Below are positions 6,067-12,843 of a stretch of 24,783 nucleotides of DNA, piece by piece. Every line of letters begins with the position of its first letter. Positions within the stretch are counted from its first letter, which is position 1. The position numbers and the translations under genes were made by a program. Under the pieces are notes generated by a model, which had not been told where the DNA came from, ran no database searches, and saw only the letters and a list, made by a program, of their open reading frames with translations. Origin of the DNA: a virus; the IMG/VR virus record IMGVR_UViG_3300006641_001985, positions 1 through 24,783 of that record; one strand, given 5' to 3'.

Positions 6067-6783
6067 ATGATCGTTCATCAGTCCCCATCGCTAGAGAGTC
6101 TGGCGCCTGCGCTGGTCGCGGCTCAAGCCGCAGTCAAAGTCGCATCCAAGGACGCCATCAACCCGCATCTCAAGTCGAAGTACGCCGATCTGGGTAGCGT
6201 GTGGGACGCCTGCCGCGAGGCGCTGACCTCAAACGGTCTTGCGGTCTCCCAGCACCCAGGCATGGACGGCGCGATGGTCACGCTGGACACGATGCTAGTT
6301 CACTCCAGCGGACAGTTCGTCACCAGCCGGTGCTCGGCGCCGCTTGGTCAGGCGACCGCCCAGGGCGTCGGCTCCGCGATCTCTTACCTGCGTCGCTACG
6401 CTCTCGCCTCGATCGTCGGAGTGGTGGCCGACGTACTGGACGACGATGGCGCGACTACCTCCTCGCCGGTGCGTGAACCTGTTGACCACGTTGCACGATC
6501 CCAGCCTGTGCAGCAGGTCGCGCGCGAGGTTGAGCAGACCTTCCCCGGCGCGCGTACCGTCGAGGTGTCCGGCATTCAGCCGGCGTGCGACAAGTGCGGC
6601 GGCGCCATGTGGGACAACCGTTGGCGCAAGGCTGAAGGCAAAATGTCACCCAAGGGGCCAGACTTTGCCTGCAAGGACAAGACTTGCGAGGGTCGGATCT
6701 GGAAATTCACGCCGCCAGATCCGTCCGGTCCGGTCCCTGAGTCCTCCGGGTCTCTGTTCAACGACGATGAGATGCCGTTCTAA
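6067..6783 (+). CDS. erf: ERF-family single-strand annealing protein with zinc finger and SSB-like tail
   Basis: This 238-aa protein is an ERF-family recombinase, which anneals complementary single strands in phage recombination. The N-terminal domain has SKDAINPHLKSKYADLGSVW (residues 27-46), then TLDTMLVHSSGQ and QGVGSAISYLRRYALASIVGV (99-119), all family hallmarks. After a linker comes a four-cysteine cluster (C174, C177, C202, C207) in a context, PDFACKDKTCEGRIW, seen in many phage ERF proteins. The extreme C-terminus is LFNDDEMPF. It closely resembles the acidic DDDIPF tip of bacterial SSB, which recruits repair and replication proteins. It is the first gene of the divergent plus-strand operon, with AGAGGAG before the ATG, and lies next to the operators. 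RusA across the promoter is a likely pathway partner. Confidence 0.9.
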   Translation: MIVHQSPSLESLAPALVAAQAAVKVASKDAINPHLKSKYADLGSVWDACREALTSNGLAVSQHPGMDGAMVTLDTMLVHSSGQFVTSRCSAPLGQATAQGVGSAISYLRRYALASIVGVVADVLDDDGATTSSPVREPVDHVARSQPVQQVAREVEQTFPGARTVEVSGIQPACDKCGGAMWDNRWRKAEGKMSPKGPDFACKDKTCEGRIWKFTPPDPSGPVPESSGSLFNDDEMPF

Positions 6784-7286
6784 TGGCCACTACTTACGAA
6801 CTGCTGGAGCAGGCCCGCGCCGTCATGGCGTGTCTTGAGACGGAGGCCGGTGTGCTCACGCCGGAGGCAGAGGCGCAGCTATTCGCGTTTCTGGATTCTA
6901 GCGCGGACAAGTTGGCTGCGTGCATGGCGATCGCGAAGCGGCTTGATTCGGAAGCCGAGCTTCTGAAGTCGGAGGAACTGCGCTTGCGGGACCGCCGGCA
7001 CGCGCTCGAGAACGGTGTCGAACGGGTCCGCGGGTACGCCACCGATCTCCTAGTGGCTCGCGAGGCGCTGGGCGAGGAGCCCAAGGTCAAAACCGCCAGC
7101 TACACGGCATGGCTTCAGACGACCGAGTCCGTGCAGGGACCAGAGGACGTGGCCTACTGGCCGATGGAATGGACTCGGACCAAGGTCGAGCCCGACCGCT
7201 CGTCCGCTCTGAAGGCCATCAAGGCCGGGTCAGAGGCACCGGACGGGTTCGGTATCGTCCAGCGTCGGAGCGTCCGATGGCGATGA
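6783..7286 (+). CDS. Siphovirus Gp157-family protein
   Basis: This 167-aa protein fits the Gp157 family often encoded beside ERF or other annealing proteins. A helical, coiled-coil-prone first two thirds (LYELLEQARAV-like start; SEAELLKSEELRLRDRRHAL at about residues 59-78) is followed by a strand-rich end. KVKTASYTAWLQTTESV is at about 101-117, and the final part reads VEPDRSSALKAIKAGSEAP then GFGIVQRRSVRWR. The family's molecular role is not firmly known. The ATG shares an A with the ERF stop (TAATG), so the genes are coupled. Confidence 0.82.
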   Translation: MATTYELLEQARAVMACLETEAGVLTPEAEAQLFAFLDSSADKLAACMAIAKRLDSEAELLKSEELRLRDRRHALENGVERVRGYATDLLVAREALGEEPKVKTASYTAWLQTTESVQGPEDVAYWPMEWTRTKVEPDRSSALKAIKAGSEAPDGFGIVQRRSVRWR

Positions 7287-7531
7287 TTGACGCTAAGAAG
7301 CTGCGAGAGAGGGTGCTTGAGATGAGCCGCACCGCGTACTCGATCGGCAACCGTGGCCGGGCGTTGGCTTATGACCGTGTGCTGGAGCTGATCGACGACC
7401 TTGAGGATGACGTCACTCAGCCGTCGGCGTCTCCGGCGCAGGCTTGGCCACCGGCGTCGTTCGCTGACCGCGTCCAGGTCGCTTCGCTCGTGTCCGCTTC
7501 TCTGCCGTGGGACCCTGTGCGCGACGACTAG
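7277..7531 (+). CDS. Hypothetical 84-aa protein
   Basis: The ATG at 7277 has GGAG 6 bp upstream; a second in-frame ATG at 7283 forms ATGA with the Gp157 stop. The first 45 residues form helices with basic and acidic faces (KKLRERVLEMSRTAYSIGNR, AYDRVLELIDDLEDDV), and the rest is proline- and alanine-rich. No family is recognised. The final 119 bp overlap the opposite-strand 150-aa gene, so the low-complexity C-termini of the two proteins constrain each other. Confidence 0.65.
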   Translation: MAMIDAKKLRERVLEMSRTAYSIGNRGRALAYDRVLELIDDLEDDVTQPSASPAQAWPPASFADRVQVASLVSASLPWDPVRDD

Positions 7532-7865
7532 CAAGGCGTTCTCGCGCGAGGTCCATCAGCACGCGATCGGCCTCGCGGATCTCCTCTCGCCGCTGGCGTG
7601 CTCGCTCCTGAGTCTCCGGATCAATCTCCGGAGCGGGCACTGGCGCAGGCTGGTTGGCTGGCTCGCCGGCGGCGTAGCTGATGATGGACCGACGCGGGAT
7701 CGACCACACGACGGTAGCCCATGCGGCGCCGTCCGCGTTCTGCGTCTCCAGTTCTTCGCATCCAACCAAGCGGACGTTGCCGTCCAATAGCTGATCATGC
7801 TCGATGTATGCGCAGCGGACTGGAACCGTGGAGTCGCCTACGGCGACGGTGACGATGAGCTTCAT
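7413..7865 (-). CDS. Hypothetical 150-aa protein with basic proline-rich tail
   Basis: The first 60 residues alternate strands (LIVTVAVGDSTVPVRCAYIE, ATVVWSIPRRSIISY). They are followed by a proline-rich linker, a charged helix (ETQERARQRREEIREADRVL) and a basic tail rich in K, R, P and T. No family is recognised. It lies past the terminator of the late operon and lacks its own ribosome-binding site at 7865. A four-codon leader (7876-7862) with GGAGG overlaps its start and may feed it ribosomes. Its last 119 bp overlap the converging 84-aa gene. It could be a late accessory protein reached by read-through. Moderate confidence that it is expressed. Confidence 0.6.
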   Translation of the reverse strand: MKLIVTVAVGDSTVPVRCAYIEHDQLLDGNVRLVGCEELETQNADGAAWATVVWSIPRRSIISYAAGEPANQPAPVPAPEIDPETQERARQRREEIREADRVLMDLARERLASRRAQGPTAEKRTRAKRPGRGQRTTPVAKPAPETPTAE

Positions 7866-7876
7866 GCACGGTGCAT
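7862..7876 (-). promoter_or_regulatory. Mini leader ORF and palindrome before the 150-aa gene
   Basis: On the minus strand ATG CAC CGT GCA TGA encodes M-H-R-A and ends in ATGA overlap with the 150-aa start. GGAGG lies 7 nt upstream, inside the descending arm of the terminator hairpin. ATGCAC-C-GTGCAT is also a 13-nt palindrome and might be a binding site instead. Confidence 0.35.
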
Positions 7877-7914
7877 AACAAAGCCTCCGGCCAGGCGGAA
7901 CCCGACCGGAGGCT
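7877..7914 (-). terminator. Intrinsic terminator of the late operon
   Basis: A 9-bp perfect stem, AGCCTCCGG/CCGGAGGCT (arms 7914-7906 and 7890-7882 on the minus strand), encloses a 15-nt loop and is followed by TTTGTT. It lies 17 bp past the stop of the tail fibre gene. Confidence 0.75.
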
Positions 7915-7930
7915 CGTCATTCAGTCGTGC

Positions 7931-9640
7931 TTACGCGCGACCGTAGGTGATGCCGACGAAGTCGTCCGCAGCCAGCTGGAACTCGAACACGACCTGGTCG
8001 ACGCCGGCAGGGCCGGTGCCGTTGCCGAACGTGAAGTCGTTCCCGGAGCCCGGCAACTGGAGCCTGCCATTGAGGTAGACCATCAGCGAGCCGAACGTGC
8101 TGTCCACATCGCCGTGGGCCAGGTTGAACGTGGTCTGGTTGGCGCTCGCCAGGAACGTCATGCCATGGTCGGACTTTCCGATTGCGGCAGTGACTTCTGG
8201 CGCGAGCTTCGCAAGGGTGACGGCGCCGTCCCCGATCTTTGCGGTCGTGACCGACGCGCCCTTCAGCTTGAGGCCGGTAGCAGTCGCCTCGATGGCATCG
8301 GCAGCGTCCACCAGCACGGACAGACCGTCACCAGTGGCCGCGAGAGCCGGGTTGGTGGCGTTCAGCTTGAGGCTAACGAAGCCGGAGCCGTCCACCTGGA
8401 CGCCGTTAGCGGTGCTGACGAAGATCCCGTTGGCATCCGCGCCCACGCCGCCGTTGAGCTTACGAGCCACACCGAGACCGGCGCTACCACGAGACAAACC
8501 GGAGGTGGCTTGCAGCTTGATCCTAAGCGCATCGGATGCGATCTCAATGCCACCAGAGGTATCGCACGCCACGTTCAGCGTGTTCCCGGTTTTTACGAGC
8601 GCATCGCCTGCCGTGATCTGCCCGAGGCCGGTGAACTGCGTGAACTCAAGCACCGTTGTTCCCAACGTGATCGCGCTGTCGTTGGTGCAGATCCAGCCGC
8701 TGTCCGCATACGTTCCCTCGCGGACGAATACGGCAGAGCCACGGATCTCGTTCGGAGCGTCGAAGTCGGGCGCGCGCGTCGAGCCCGAAACGCCGATCAC
8801 ATAGACACCAGAGTTGGCGCTCTGGCGGTAATACAGGATCCGGTCCCCTGCCTCGACGGTCACTCCACCGTAAGATCCGCCGGCGAGCATGGTCGTAGGG
8901 TCGATGCCAGTCGGCGGGAGATGGAGAGCGCGGACGCTTTCCTTCCAGTTGGCGCCCTGCGCGATGGCATCGACGTAGCCCTTCGTCACGACGTCGCTGT
9001 CCGCCGGGCTGGCGGCCATGCTCGTCTTGAGCTTGCCGGCGCTAAACGTCCACTCGGCGGTCAGATCCGCCTTGCCGGGCGTGACGGCGTTCGCGGCGAG
9101 CTTGTCGGTGGTGACGTTCGCGTCGATGATGGCCGACGTGCCGACGCTAGAGGATCCCAGCTTGCCGGAGGTCACGGCGCCCGCGCCGAGCTTGTCGGCA
9201 GTCACAGCACCCGTGCCGATCTTCGCCTCGAGGACAGCACCATCGGCCAGCTTGGCGGACTCGACCGCACCGGCTCCGATCTTGCCAGCAGTCACCGCGC
9301 CGTCGCCAATCTTGGCCTCGACGACCGAACCGGCTCCGAGCTTGTCAGCAGTGACAGCACCGGTCCCGAGCTTCGCCTCGACCACCGCACCGTCTGCAAT
9401 CTTGGCAGTCTCAACCGCACCCGCGCCGATCTTGGCTGCGGTAACCGCACCGGAAGCGAGCTTGGCCTCGGTGACGGCGTTGCTGGCCAGCTTCGCCTCG
9501 GTAGCCGCGCCATCCGCGATCTTCCCGGTAGTGACGTTGAGATCCTTGATCTTTGCAGTCTCGACCGCGTCGGCGGCCAACAGGCTGGCGATGATCGAAC
9601 CGGAAGCGAGGTCAGACGAGCGAATAAACGTACGTGCCAT
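7931..9640 (-). CDS. Tail fibre protein with decapeptide repeats
   Basis: This 569-aa virion protein starts at ATG behind CTAGGAGGGC. Residues about 25-194 are 17 decapeptide repeats of the form AVxxAKxxxG, with the lysine at every tenth position from 30 to 190. Such repeats are expected to form a fibrous trimeric shaft. Residues around 210-240 carry SDVVTKGYVDAIAQGANWK, the VTKxYVD segment common in phage tail fibres. A beta-rich middle and one more short repeat (TTAKIGDGAVTLAKL) lead to a C-terminal beta domain containing YLNGRLQL. It ends the late operon, just before the terminator. The role in host recognition is inferred from family resemblance; no enzymatic motif is seen. Confidence 0.82.
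   Translation of the reverse strand: MARTFIRSSDLASGSIIASLLAADAVETAKIKDLNVTTGKIADGAATEAKLASNAVTEAKLASGAVTAAKIGAGAVETAKIADGAVVEAKLGTGAVTADKLGAGSVVEAKIGDGAVTAGKIGAGAVESAKLADGAVLEAKIGTGAVTADKLGAGAVTSGKLGSSSVGTSAIIDANVTTDKLAANAVTPGKADLTAEWTFSAGKLKTSMAASPADSDVVTKGYVDAIAQGANWKESVRALHLPPTGIDPTTMLAGGSYGGVTVEAGDRILYYRQSANSGVYVIGVSGSTRAPDFDAPNEIRGSAVFVREGTYADSGWICTNDSAITLGTTVLEFTQFTGLGQITAGDALVKTGNTLNVACDTSGGIEIASDALRIKLQATSGLSRGSAGLGVARKLNGGVGADANGIFVSTANGVQVDGSGFVSLKLNATNPALAATGDGLSVLVDAADAIEATATGLKLKGASVTTAKIGDGAVTLAKLAPEVTAAIGKSDHGMTFLASANQTTFNLAHGDVDSTFGSLMVYLNGRLQLPGSGNDFTFGNGTGPAGVDQVVFEFQLAADDFVGITYGRA
9059..9568 (-). repeat. Array of 17 degenerate 30-bp coding repeats
   Basis: Inside the fibre gene, 17 units of 10 codons in constant register encode the decapeptide shaft. 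Units such as AVTADKLGAG occur twice. The array also produces long spurious open frames on the opposite strand. Confidence 0.85.
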
Positions 9641-9682
9641 GAGATGCCCTCCTAGTAGGCATCGTCACGGTACGGCAGGATG

Positions 9683-9704
9683 GACGCGCCCGCTAGGGCG
9701 CATC
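9683..9704 (-). terminator. GC-rich intergenic hairpin
   Basis: Minus strand: a 9-bp stem, GATGCGCCC/GGGCGCGTC, with one G-U pair and a TAGC loop, between the 170-aa gene stop (9711) and the fibre start (9640). No T run follows, so it may stabilise or process mRNA rather than terminate. Confidence 0.35.
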
Positions 9705-9710
9705 TTCGCG

Positions 9711-10223
9711 CTACGCGTAGGTCGACGGGTACGCGTACACCAGCACGCGCGTTTCGGCCTCAAGCGTGGACGTGAACGTGATCGTCGTCGAGGTCAGCGT
9801 GTAGTCGGCCTGGCCGCCCTGGGCCATGATGCGTCCGTTGACGATCACCTGGTGGCGCCGGCTGTTGGTCGAGATGGCCTGCGAGAGAGCGACCTGGGAG
9901 GCGTCGGTCGCTAGGACGATCTCCTCGTAGATGGGCCAGCCGGCGATCGGAGTCGGTGCTGCGGTGATGCCCACGACGCGCCCGTAGGCGTCTACCGTCA
10001 CGTTCGCGAGGTCGTAGGTACCTGGATTGACCGTCGCGACCGTGGCCATTGCTAGGACGACCGTGCTGTTCTCTCCGTTGTCGGTCAGCGTGAGCCCTGC
10101 ACCAGCGGTCAACACGCGCTCGGTCTCGCTGTTCGGGTCGGGCAGCAGCGTTACCGCGGCCAGCGTGCCGTCAGAGCCACCGCCGCCGCCGTTTAGGTTC
10201 TGAGGCTTGAGTAGCCGGCTCAC
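9711..10223 (-). CDS. Virion or fibre-associated protein, 170 aa
   Basis: The GTG at 10223 overlaps the previous stop as GTGA and has GGGAG 8 nt upstream; a TTG 15 bp further up is less likely. A glycine-rich N-terminal linker (NLNGGGGGSDG) leads to a beta-rich middle (VNPGTYDLANVTVDAYGRVV). The C-terminal domain reads QVIVNGRIMAQGGQADYTLT and TSTTITFTS. That domain resembles the C-terminal end of the adjacent tail fibre (YLNGRLQLPGSGNDFTF), suggesting a shared tip module. The YGRVV-type stretch is also common in phage tail proteins. A minor tail or fibre tip component is the best guess. Confidence 0.72.
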   Translation of the reverse strand: MSRLLKPQNLNGGGGGSDGTLAAVTLLPDPNSETERVLTAGAGLTLTDNGENSTVVLAMATVATVNPGTYDLANVTVDAYGRVVGITAAPTPIAGWPIYEEIVLATDASQVALSQAISTNSRRHQVIVNGRIMAQGGQADYTLTSTTITFTSTLEAETRVLVYAYPSTYA

Positions 10224-10603
10224 CGCGCCAGCTCCCAAAAAATCTCGTAGTCCGCGACGTTGTCCGTCCCCATGTTCATGCCCGGCGCGAGCCAGAGTTT
10301 GCCATCATCGTCGGTCTGGCATGGGATCTCGACTACCACGTCGAACAAGTCCAGGCTGTTGGTTTTGTCGCCGTACAGCTCCTGCTCGATGGACCCGGCC
10401 AGCGCACCGGAGGCCCGGTAGATCGCGGCGTAGAAGTGCGTGGCGCTGCCGCTAATGTGCTTCACCTTGACGCGTCGGATGATCAACTTGGCGCGGCTAT
10501 CGGTGATCGTGATCGCTGCGCGCGTGGAGATGCCCACGCCGGTCAACCGGCCAGCCTGCCGCCCGAGAGCGACAGCGTTTGCGAGCCGGTTTGCGACAGC
10601 CAC
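10220..10603 (-). CDS. Hypothetical virion protein, 127 aa
   Basis: The GTG at 10603 shares a base with the upstream TAG (TAGTG). The protein is beta-rich (AAITITDSRAKLIIRRVKVKHI, FDVVVEIPC) with a single cysteine and an aromatic end, YEIFWELAR. The likely fold is a small beta-sandwich. No family is recognised. It lies between the lysis genes and fibre genes and is probably a tail-tip or fibre-associated protein. Confidence 0.7.
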   Translation of the reverse strand: MAVANRLANAVALGRQAGRLTGVGISTRAAITITDSRAKLIIRRVKVKHISGSATHFYAAIYRASGALAGSIEQELYGDKTNSLDLFDVVVEIPCQTDDDGKLWLAPGMNMGTDNVADYEIFWELAR

Positions 10604-10770
10604 TAGTCCACCATGTCGCGTGCGATCTTCGCCGTGAGCGCGAGCGCCGCCTTGCCGATGGCCTTGCGCTCCTCAGGCGTCCATCCATCTTGGGCTGCTA
10701 CGCGAATGCGATTGGCGAGCGCGACCAGATCGGCCACGATCTCCAGCGCCTCGGTCGGGGTAAGCGGCAT
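10603..10770 (-). CDS. Small hypothetical helical protein, 55 aa
   Basis: The ATG at 10770 overlaps the endolysin stop (TGATG) and has GGAG 6 nt upstream. The sequence is two amphipathic helices (TEALEIVADLVALANRIRVA, RKAIGKAALALTAKIARDMV). No transmembrane segment, signal or family is evident. Coupling to the endolysin suggests co-expression with lysis genes. Confidence 0.65.
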   Translation of the reverse strand: MPLTPTEALEIVADLVALANRIRVAAQDGWTPEERKAIGKAALALTAKIARDMVD

Positions 10771-11249
10771 CAGGCGCTCCACTTGTTGTAGGTCTTGCCA
10801 TCGTAGCACGTCAACGCCTGGCCGCACTTGTCGGCGGCTCGGTATGGCTTGCCCAAGCTGAGATGAATCCACGTCGCCACGCCCGCCTGCTTCCCCTCCA
10901 GGATGGCCTGGCCGAACGGGATGCCGCTGGAGGTCACGATCCAGCGGAACACGTCCTCAAGGCGATGACCAGGTACCGAGAAGTCCACCGCTTCGCCCTT
11001 CGTGTGCTGGGACGTCGAGGACTTGCTACCGACCGCGGCGTTGACAGCAGGACCGCGGAACCCGCTGTGGATCTTGACCGGCCCATACTTCAAGCGCACC
11101 GGCTCAAGCAGCGTCACGCACAGTTCCTTCAGCTTGTCGATCACGACCTCGGCCTCCTCCCGGTTCGTCTCCAGCAGGTTCCCATGCGAGGTCCGCGTCA
11201 GCTCACCGAACGTGAAGTTGCGGCTGAGCTTGGTATCCGGAGGGGTCAT
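10770..11249 (-). CDS. Endolysin, M15-family zinc peptidase
   Basis: This 159-aa protein matches the M15 (VanY/D-Ala-D-Ala carboxypeptidase-like) peptidases used by phages to cut peptide cross-links of peptidoglycan. The N-terminal FTFGELTRTSHG fits the family. The active-site region has SGFR at about residues 62-65, SQHTKGEAVDF at 80-90 (zinc ligands H82 and D89), and WIHLS at 127-131 (H129). There is no signal peptide, so release should need a holin; the adjacent 147-aa membrane protein is the candidate. The ATG overlaps the upstream stop as ATGA. It could act during lysis or locally in the virion; lysis is favoured by context. Confidence 0.88.
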   Translation of the reverse strand: MTPPDTKLSRNFTFGELTRTSHGNLLETNREEAEVVIDKLKELCVTLLEPVRLKYGPVKIHSGFRGPAVNAAVGSKSSTSQHTKGEAVDFSVPGHRLEDVFRWIVTSSGIPFGQAILEGKQAGVATWIHLSLGKPYRAADKCGQALTCYDGKTYNKWSA

Positions 11250-11689
11250 ACGTCACCGTCTTGGGGAGAGTCGGTCTTGGCCTGCGCCACCTTAGAGCCA
11301 AAGTAGTAGCCGAACACGAGCGCCACGTTTGCACGGATCAGCTCCATCACGGACGCCTTCTCGGACGCGCTCAGGAGCGAGGTATCCGGCCCGCTGATTA
11401 CCGTGTCCACGACGAATACGCCGATGATGATCGCCATCATCGACATAACGAAGTGCGCCAAGGCCGACGTCTCGTTCTTCGCCTGAGAGAACATGCGCGC
11501 GACGTGTACTTGAATGGCAGCGATGATCGCCACTCCCAGCAGGATCGCGATGACCGTCGTGCTCTTGGCGTCATAGAGCGACGGGTAACCCTCGACCGCT
11601 GGCGGCGTCTCATCGACCACGACTGACCCAGTACCCACAGGAGCAGCCGCCAGCGGCGGGGCATTGTCGTTCAGAATGCCGGTATCCAT
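11246..11689 (-). CDS. Holin candidate, membrane protein with 2-3 TM helices
   Basis: This 147-aa protein has two clear transmembrane segments, at about residues 44-64 (TTVIAILLGVAIIAAIQVHV) and 79-99 (HFVMSMMAIIIGVFVVDTVI). A third shorter hydrophobic stretch, NVALVFGYYFGSKVA, is at about 121-135. The N-terminus is proline-rich and the C-terminus short and polar. It starts directly after the previous stop (TGA then ATG) and overlaps the endolysin start, the usual arrangement of holin before endolysin. The holin role is inferred from topology and position, not from a recognised family. Confidence 0.7.
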   Translation of the reverse strand: MDTGILNDNAPPLAAAPVGTGSVVVDETPPAVEGYPSLYDAKSTTVIAILLGVAIIAAIQVHVARMFSQAKNETSALAHFVMSMMAIIIGVFVVDTVISGPDTSLLSASEKASVMELIRANVALVFGYYFGSKVAQAKTDSPQDGDV

Positions 11690-12472
11690 TCAGTTCTTCT
11701 TCGCCTTGAGAGCCTTCTCGATCTTGACGATCCGCTCCTCCAGCTCGTCGGCGTCGAAGCCGACCGGCAGAGATCCGGCCTTCTTTTCGACCTTCGCGAT
11801 GCGATCCTCGACGTCTCCGAGCTTGGAGGTCAGACCAGCGAGACGGGCCTCGGTCTCGGCAGCCTTCACGGCGCACGGCGGCGGCTGCTGCGTAGAGTAG
11901 TCGGGAGCCTTGCGCGCCTCGGCGTCCGCCTGGATCTTCGCAAGCTCAACTTCCTTCTTGTTGTCGCTCCAGCCCTTGTAGAGTTTCATGGCGCCAGCCG
12001 AACCAGCGACAGCGACGATCGCGAGCAGCGCAGCGAGGCCAGCGTTTCCGCCTGCCGCATCGGTCAGCTTCGCCAGGTCATCGGCACTAGGTGTCGTGGG
12101 CTCGGCGGTGGTGGCGGTGGTCTCGACGGGCGCCGGCGCAGTAGCGGGAGCAGCCTCGACGGGTGCAGGAGCGGGAGCAGCCTCGACCGCAGGGGCCGGG
12201 ACGGCTGCATTAGGCGTGGGCGTCGGTTCCATAGCTACCTCGGAGTCGTCAGAGTCTACCGCATCCCGTCGCGTTGCGCGACCCTGCCGGCGGGACGGCT
12301 CCGTGTAGTAGATCCGGATCGTCGCGCCCTGCTCGTAATCGCACGCGCTGACGGGCCATTCGCTGCCGTCCTCCAGCATAAGCCGGTCGTCAACCAGGAC
12401 GGCTACCTCACCGGCGCGCACCAGGCAGTCCGCGACAATCGATCCGGTGTCTCCGGTGTCGGGCTGAGGCAT
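11690..12472 (-). CDS. Coiled-coil membrane protein with Pro/Ala linker, lysis-cassette member
   Basis: This 260-aa protein has an N-terminal soluble part (about 1-60), a Pro/Ala/Thr-rich linker (81-129), one transmembrane helix (about 143-163, LAALLAIVAVAGSAGA) and a charged coiled coil to the end (VEDRIAKVEKK, LEERIVKIEKALKAKKN). The ATG at 12472 overlaps the upstream stop as TAATG. An internal ATG at 12232 (residue 81) follows GAGGTAGCT and would give a shorter form of 180 residues starting at the linker, so two products are possible. It lies between another coiled-coil membrane protein and the holin candidate. A spanin-like or holin-regulating role is possible, but no lipobox or known family is seen. 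Confidence 0.72.
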   Translation of the reverse strand: MPQPDTGDTGSIVADCLVRAGEVAVLVDDRLMLEDGSEWPVSACDYEQGATIRIYYTEPSRRQGRATRRDAVDSDDSEVAMEPTPTPNAAVPAPAVEAAPAPAPVEAAPATAPAPVETTATTAEPTTPSADDLAKLTDAAGGNAGLAALLAIVAVAGSAGAMKLYKGWSDNKKEVELAKIQADAEARKAPDYSTQQPPPCAVKAAETEARLAGLTSKLGDVEDRIAKVEKKAGSLPVGFDADELEERIVKIEKALKAKKN

Positions 12473-12789
12473 TATCGGATCGCGAGCTTGATCGACTTTA
12501 CGTCCTGTTGCAGCTCCGCGACACTCCTTTCGACCGACGTCAACCGACCTTCGATCTGGGCTACGGACGACTTCAGGTCGGACACATCGCGCGCGATCTG
12601 TCGCACCTCTCCGCGAAACGAGTCGTCAACCTGCACGTCAGCCACCGGAGATGCCTGTGCTGTTGGCGTGTCGGTCACTGCCTCGACGGCATTGTCCGCG
12701 ACGAAGCCAGCACCGCCAGCCAGCAGATACCACAGTGGAACCGGAACCAGTCGGCCCGCCCAGGTGGACGAACCATCAGAGTTAGCCAT
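12472..12789 (-). CDS. Small membrane protein with C-terminal coiled coil, lysis-cassette member
   Basis: This 105-aa protein starts with ATG behind CGGAGGCCGA. A hydrophobic segment near the N-terminus (LVPVPLWYLLAGGAGFVADN, about 14-33) is followed by an acidic linker and a heptad-repeat coiled coil (SSVAQIEGRLTSVERSVAEL to the end). The order is the reverse of haemolysin XhlA-type proteins, where the coiled coil precedes the membrane segment. It opens a four-gene coupled cassette ending in the M15 endolysin. A role in membrane disruption or in partnering the next coiled-coil protein is inferred from context. Confidence 0.72.
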   Translation of the reverse strand: MANSDGSSTWAGRLVPVPLWYLLAGGAGFVADNAVEAVTDTPTAQASPVADVQVDDSFRGEVRQIARDVSDLKSSVAQIEGRLTSVERSVAELQQDVKSIKLAIR

Positions 12790-12843
12790 TCGGCCTCCGA
12801 CGACTGCCCCAGTACTACCACGAGAACGCCGCTTCTACTAGCA

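Noticed and set aside
7871-9655. 594-aa open frame on the plus strand opposite the tail fibre gene
   Set aside because: It is antisense to the decapeptide repeat gene, and the repeats and high GC keep the frame open. There is no good ribosome-binding site and the product has no recognisable domain.
9018-9914. 298-aa plus-strand open frame with APxxSLSAVTAP repeats
   Set aside because: Another shadow of the fibre repeat; it runs through the hairpin and two minus-strand genes.
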